62,323 bases of DNA from Rhizopus sp. PT2906. Taxonomy: Eukaryota > Mucoromycota > Mucoromycetes > Mucorales > Rhizopodaceae. Below the pieces are notes generated by a model that was not told the origin of the DNA, made no database searches, and was given only the letters and a program-made list of their open reading frames with translations. The stretch lies in NCBI GenBank assembly GCA_025529335.1, contig JAMYHX010000237.1, positions 1 through 62,323 of the forward strand, read 5' to 3'. Positions 58,873 through 62,323 of this stretch are shown here, piece by piece; position 1 is the stretch's first letter; every line of letters begins with the position of its first letter. The position numbers and the translations under genes were made by a program.

Positions 58873-59615
58873 ATGTCTGATACTGAAGATTACGTAAAAC
58901 CTGACGAACGCGAAACAGAACAAGAGAGACTCGAAAGAGAAAGAGAAGCTAAAGAACAGGCAGAATTACCCTACACGTAGGTAAAACATGAAGAGATGCA
59001 CCTTTGGGACAAAAGTTAACATGTGATTAAAGTTGGAAACAAACCCTTCAAGATGTCGACGTGACCATTCCAGTTCCCAAGGGCACGCGTAGTCGAGACG
59101 TCATTGTTGATATCAAAAAGAATCATTTCAAAGTGGCACTCAAAGGACAAGATCCTATTGTTGAGGTAAGCTCTACAAAAAAAAAAAAAAACAATTGCTT
59201 ATTGTTCATGATGACAGGGTGAGCTGTGTCAATCAGTAAAAGTAGACGATAGCACATGGACTATTGAAGACCAAAAGGAAATACTCGTTCACCTCGAAAA
59301 AGTAAACCAGATGCAGTGGTGGGAAAATGTGGTCAAGGGCGCGCCCAAGATCAACACACAAAGGATTCAACCAGAGAATTCCAAGTTGAGTGACTTGGAT
59401 GGAGAGACAAGAGCTATGGTTGAAAAGATGATGGTAATATGTAGTGTTGTTTGTTGCACTTGTGTATTTATTTATTATTATTTGTTATATAGTTTGACCA
59501 ACGTCAAAAGGCAATGGGTTTACCAGATAGCGATACATTAAAGAAACAGCAAATGTTTGAAAACTTCAAGAAGCAACATCCTGAAATGGACTTTAGTAAT
59601 GTAAAGTTGACATAA
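58873..59615 (+). CDS. NUDC: NudC nuclear-distribution protein
   Basis: CS/p23-domain co-chaperone needed for dynein-linked nuclear movement. Four exons (58873-58976, 59033-59165, 59218-59433, 59493-59615) give 191 aa in phase. An acidic, coiled N-terminus (DERETEQERLEREREAKEQA) precedes the CS domain: WKQTLQDVDVTIPVPKGTRS, DVIVDIKKNHFKVALKGQDP, WTIEDQKEILVHLEKVNQMQ, WW. The conserved tail reads MVEKMMFDQRQKAMGLPDSD then FKKQHPEMDFS. It is shorter than animal NudC and matches the fungal size. Its stop overlaps the stop of the kelch-kinase gene on the other strand by 23 bp. Confidence 0.94.
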
Positions 59616-62323
59616 CTCTAATTGAAATAAGGATCTTGCTATATAATATATAATAAAAAATGAGTTTCATCATCTTATTCATCTGATAATATTTTACCAG
59701 CCATTGTTGAGCAGATCCACGCTGAAGAGGATCCCTACTCAGCAGTGTCTTGATGACATGACGTGTATGTTGATTTGGTATGATTCTATCTAACTGCGGT
59801 ATGTCCAGTTCTCTTTCTTCATTCCATCTGAGTCCATTATTGAGTATGGGTGTTGATGGTGAAGGATGAGATATGAAATGTAGAATGGTTTCATCTTTGA
59901 TACTATTCGGAAATAATGCTTTCTTTGTTTCTAGCTCATATAAAAGACATCCAAGTGACCATAGATCGACACTAGCAGTCGCTACAACGCCGCTAGCTCC
60001 TTCTAATCCATATGTCGTTGCCTTGGCTACCTCAGGTGCACAGTAACGAGGCGTGATGACACCCACACATTCTTCTCCAATCGTCCTACTTGCTTCAAAA
60101 TCAATCAGCTTCCACTCTTTTCCAAAACGATGCATCACGTTGCTAGGTTTTAAATCACAAAAGGCAATGCCTCTACTGTGACACCAAGCAAGAGCCTGTA
60201 GGATATCTCTGATAACGGCTCGAGGCTGTACGTCTGTTTTACGCATAAAGCTAACAAGTGTCTCATCCAATCGCTCCATGACAATAGCATACTTGACATC
60301 GTCTTCCTGATCCACATCCTCGTTTGCTTGCATCGTCAGTACCTCCAATAGATCCACCATGAAGGGTGATTTCAGCTTAACTAATGTGCGACACTCCCTC
60401 TCCCACGCCTCTCGACGACCAAACAGCTTGATTGCCAATGGTTGGTTCGTTTCTATATTATTCACAAATAGGATCACGTTAGACGGGCCAACGATCGGAC
60501 GGATAGAACTGTCAAGTTGGTATCTTTTGGGCAGCATCAACAGGATGGGCATCAAGAACTTGGGATGCGAGTGGTGATGGTCCGATATAGATGACGAGGT
60601 GGATGGCGGCGTCACTCCTTTGGTGGATTGTTTCAAAATTGTAAATGATTCATGTAGACTTCCGGAACTGCTACTATTACTACTACTGCTATTATTATTC
60701 GTATTGTTCGGATCGTGGCTTTGGCCTAAAGACGCTAGTACATCCAACGGACTCATCCTGCGATACATATCCACTTGCTGTGTCGATGGTTTTGTATCAA
60801 TGCTTGTTGGAGGAGGCGTCTCAGGAGGCTGAGTCACAGTCTGCGCAATGACGGGCATGCTGATGACAGATGATGGGTGATGGTGTGTGAGTGGTATCTG
60901 TTGACGTCGTCTTGCTTCTGTTGTATCCCATGTCTGAGTCGATGTGGTTGCTGTGCTTAGTTGATGTGATGAACTGTTGATATATTGTATGGGCGATAAT
61001 GAATCTGCAAATGTCCAGTTTTCGTCATCCCCTTCTCCTGGCGCCGGCTGCGATGAAGATGATGCACGGTGATGATCAACCAGTCTGTGTTGATGAATAT
61101 CACGTCTTATGGCCACCGAAAATTCATTAGGCTTTTGAGCGGTGATCTCGTTAGGTACCTGACCATCTGAGACAAGAAGAACCTTGGAATGTCGAAATGA
61201 TTCGCTACGTTGAGATCCATGTGTTGCTGCCATCGTGCCGTCGTCACTCATGGCTTCTAATACACCCGTTACTACCTTGTCTGAGTAATCTCCAATCTCG
61301 GAATGTCTAGCAAAGGACGTACTGCTCCACGCTTTGGACATTCGGTAAGGTGGTCGGCCGGTGGCGTCGTTCATGTGATTATAATAGTACTCTTTAGGTG
61401 TTGATGAGGTCGTGTCTACAACAAATTGTTCATCTTCGTCTTGAATAGAAGAACTGTTTACATCCTTCGTCTCTTCACGCTTTCTTTTTCTCAAGAAAAA
61501 GAATAAGGCCAAGGCAGCTATGACAAGTAATGCGATACCACCTACCGTAGCACCTGCAATGATTCCTGTCTTACTGTGACTATCAGATCCCGCAGTGGGA
61601 GAAGGCGGTATAGTCGTGGTGTTTGTTGAAGAAGGCGGGTTGAGATTAGGATAACCTGTAGTCTTCACTTTAGTCCAACTCCAATTGTTGACATCCAATA
61701 CATACATATTGGAATCATTCGTTGCTGTCACGCCCCATCCACCAAAGATATATAATTTCTTATTTTCATTATCCAACACAGCTGAATGACCTACATAAAG
61801 ATAACAATGAACATCTTACATAATGAACACCCCATCATCATGTTACCCATTCTAGGATTAGGACCATCTGCTGCATTAGCTATTGATTTTCGCTCCCAAA
61901 ATAAGTTTGGATATGCGGTTGCATTCAATACCCATACATCCGAGTCAAAGGGCTGTGTTGATCCTCCGCCAAAAATGATCATGAAATCATCAAAACAATT
62001 GGCTGTGTGCAATCTTCTTCCGCCGGGTGTGATAGATGTCGTTAATCCTTGTACATTCCAAGTTCGAGTACTTAGATTATATATATTGATAGCCTTTTAC
62101 TTTAAAATGAGTCGTATGTCTTTTTTTTTTTTCAAATCTGTTCAATGATGCTTACATCTGATACGTCTGCTGGATTACCCGTAGTTGAACCACCAAAGGT
62201 GATCAGTGAGTTCATTTTCTTGATATAACACATTGTATGATCAGTCAAACCTAAACCATTTGAACCTGTCGACACCTGAAATGAACTCGCGTCTATAAAG
62301 GATAAAGTATTTTGTACGGCATT
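59593..62323 (-). CDS. Kelch-repeat receptor-like protein kinase (runs off right edge)
   Basis: Three-part protein read on the minus strand. The N-terminal part (still continuing beyond the window) has kelch-type units: DFMIIFGGGSTQPFDSDVWV, NPRMGHSAVLDNENKKLYIF, GGWGV...MYVLDVNNWSWTK. After a Ser/Pro linker comes one transmembrane helix (GIIAGATVGGIALLVIAALAL) and basic residues FFFLRKRKREE. About 280 Ser/Thr/Gln-rich residues follow, then a protein kinase domain. It shows LAIKLFGRREAWERECRTL (Lys and Glu), YAIVMERLDETL, CHSRGIAFCDLKPSNVMHRF, KLIDFEASR and PRYCAPEVAKA. HRD is replaced by FCD and DFG by DFE. The catalytic Asp, Lys and Glu remain, so activity is possible. An intron lies at about 61850-61790. 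Confidence 0.88.

Noticed and set aside
60599..60851. Leu/Tyr-rich plus ORFs opposite the kelch kinase
   Set aside because: Antisense of Asn/Ser triplet repeats in the kinase linker.

Overview
This window looks like nuclear DNA of an early-diverging filamentous fungus of the Mucoromycota, most likely Mucorales (Mucor, Rhizopus or a relative). The evidence is AT-rich intergenic DNA, dense genes on both strands, many short introns (mostly 45-70 nt, GTAAG...TAG), two CotH spore-coat/invasin-type genes, and eukaryotic housekeeping genes whose exons join in frame. This is inferred from gene content, not from a marker search. I found no tRNA, rRNA, CRISPR array or prokaryote-type operon.

Layout, left to right. 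SIN3 corepressor (minus, C-terminus off the left edge), then a 2 kb gap, a small GPI-type Kre9/Knh1-like wall protein, and a stretch (about 5-9.2 kb) with only poorly recognised minus-strand ORFs. Next come a bestrophin-type anion channel, a second Knh1-like secreted protein, MED4, FRA10AC1 and a TRAMP-type zinc-knuckle protein, packed tightly. From 16.5 to 24.2 kb two CotH genes flank the COPI gamma subunit gene. Then follow an SNX41/ATG20-type sorting nexin, a TcdA/Tcd-type tRNA t6A dehydratase, a two-RRM protein with a lysine-rich tail, an EDE1/Eps15-like endocytic scaffold, a metallophosphatase, a universal stress protein, a UPF0303 protein, a mitochondrial carrier, an amino-acid permease, Nup88/Nup82 and Rab GDI.

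From 46.3 to 50.7 kb lies the accessory part. Two 118-bp direct repeats (three mismatches) bracket a 2.1 kb segment holding a PD-(D/E)XK (Rpn-like) nuclease gene that is broken by exactly two nonsense codons in an otherwise open frame. Just beyond is a decayed Tc1/mariner transposase. The right end has a Dal5-like MFS transporter, a TEA/ATTS transcription factor that appears to carry an animal TEAD-like YAP-binding domain, a small RRM-like protein, a TMEM184/OST-alpha membrane protein, NudC, and a kelch-transmembrane-kinase receptor-like gene running off the right edge.

Several genes share membrane traffic (SEC21, SNX41, EDE1, GDI1), nuclear transport and transcription (NUP88, MED4, SIN3, TEAD) or cell-surface roles (CotH pair, Knh1-like pair, kelch kinase). 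Fungal genes are not expected to form operons, so neighbourhood says little about function, except for the two tandem-like pairs and the repeat-bracketed element. The most interesting items are the TEAD with a YBD-like C-terminus, the direct-repeat/nuclease element, the kelch-TM-kinase architecture, a possible 20-nt intron, and an orphan exon upstream of the universal stress protein gene.
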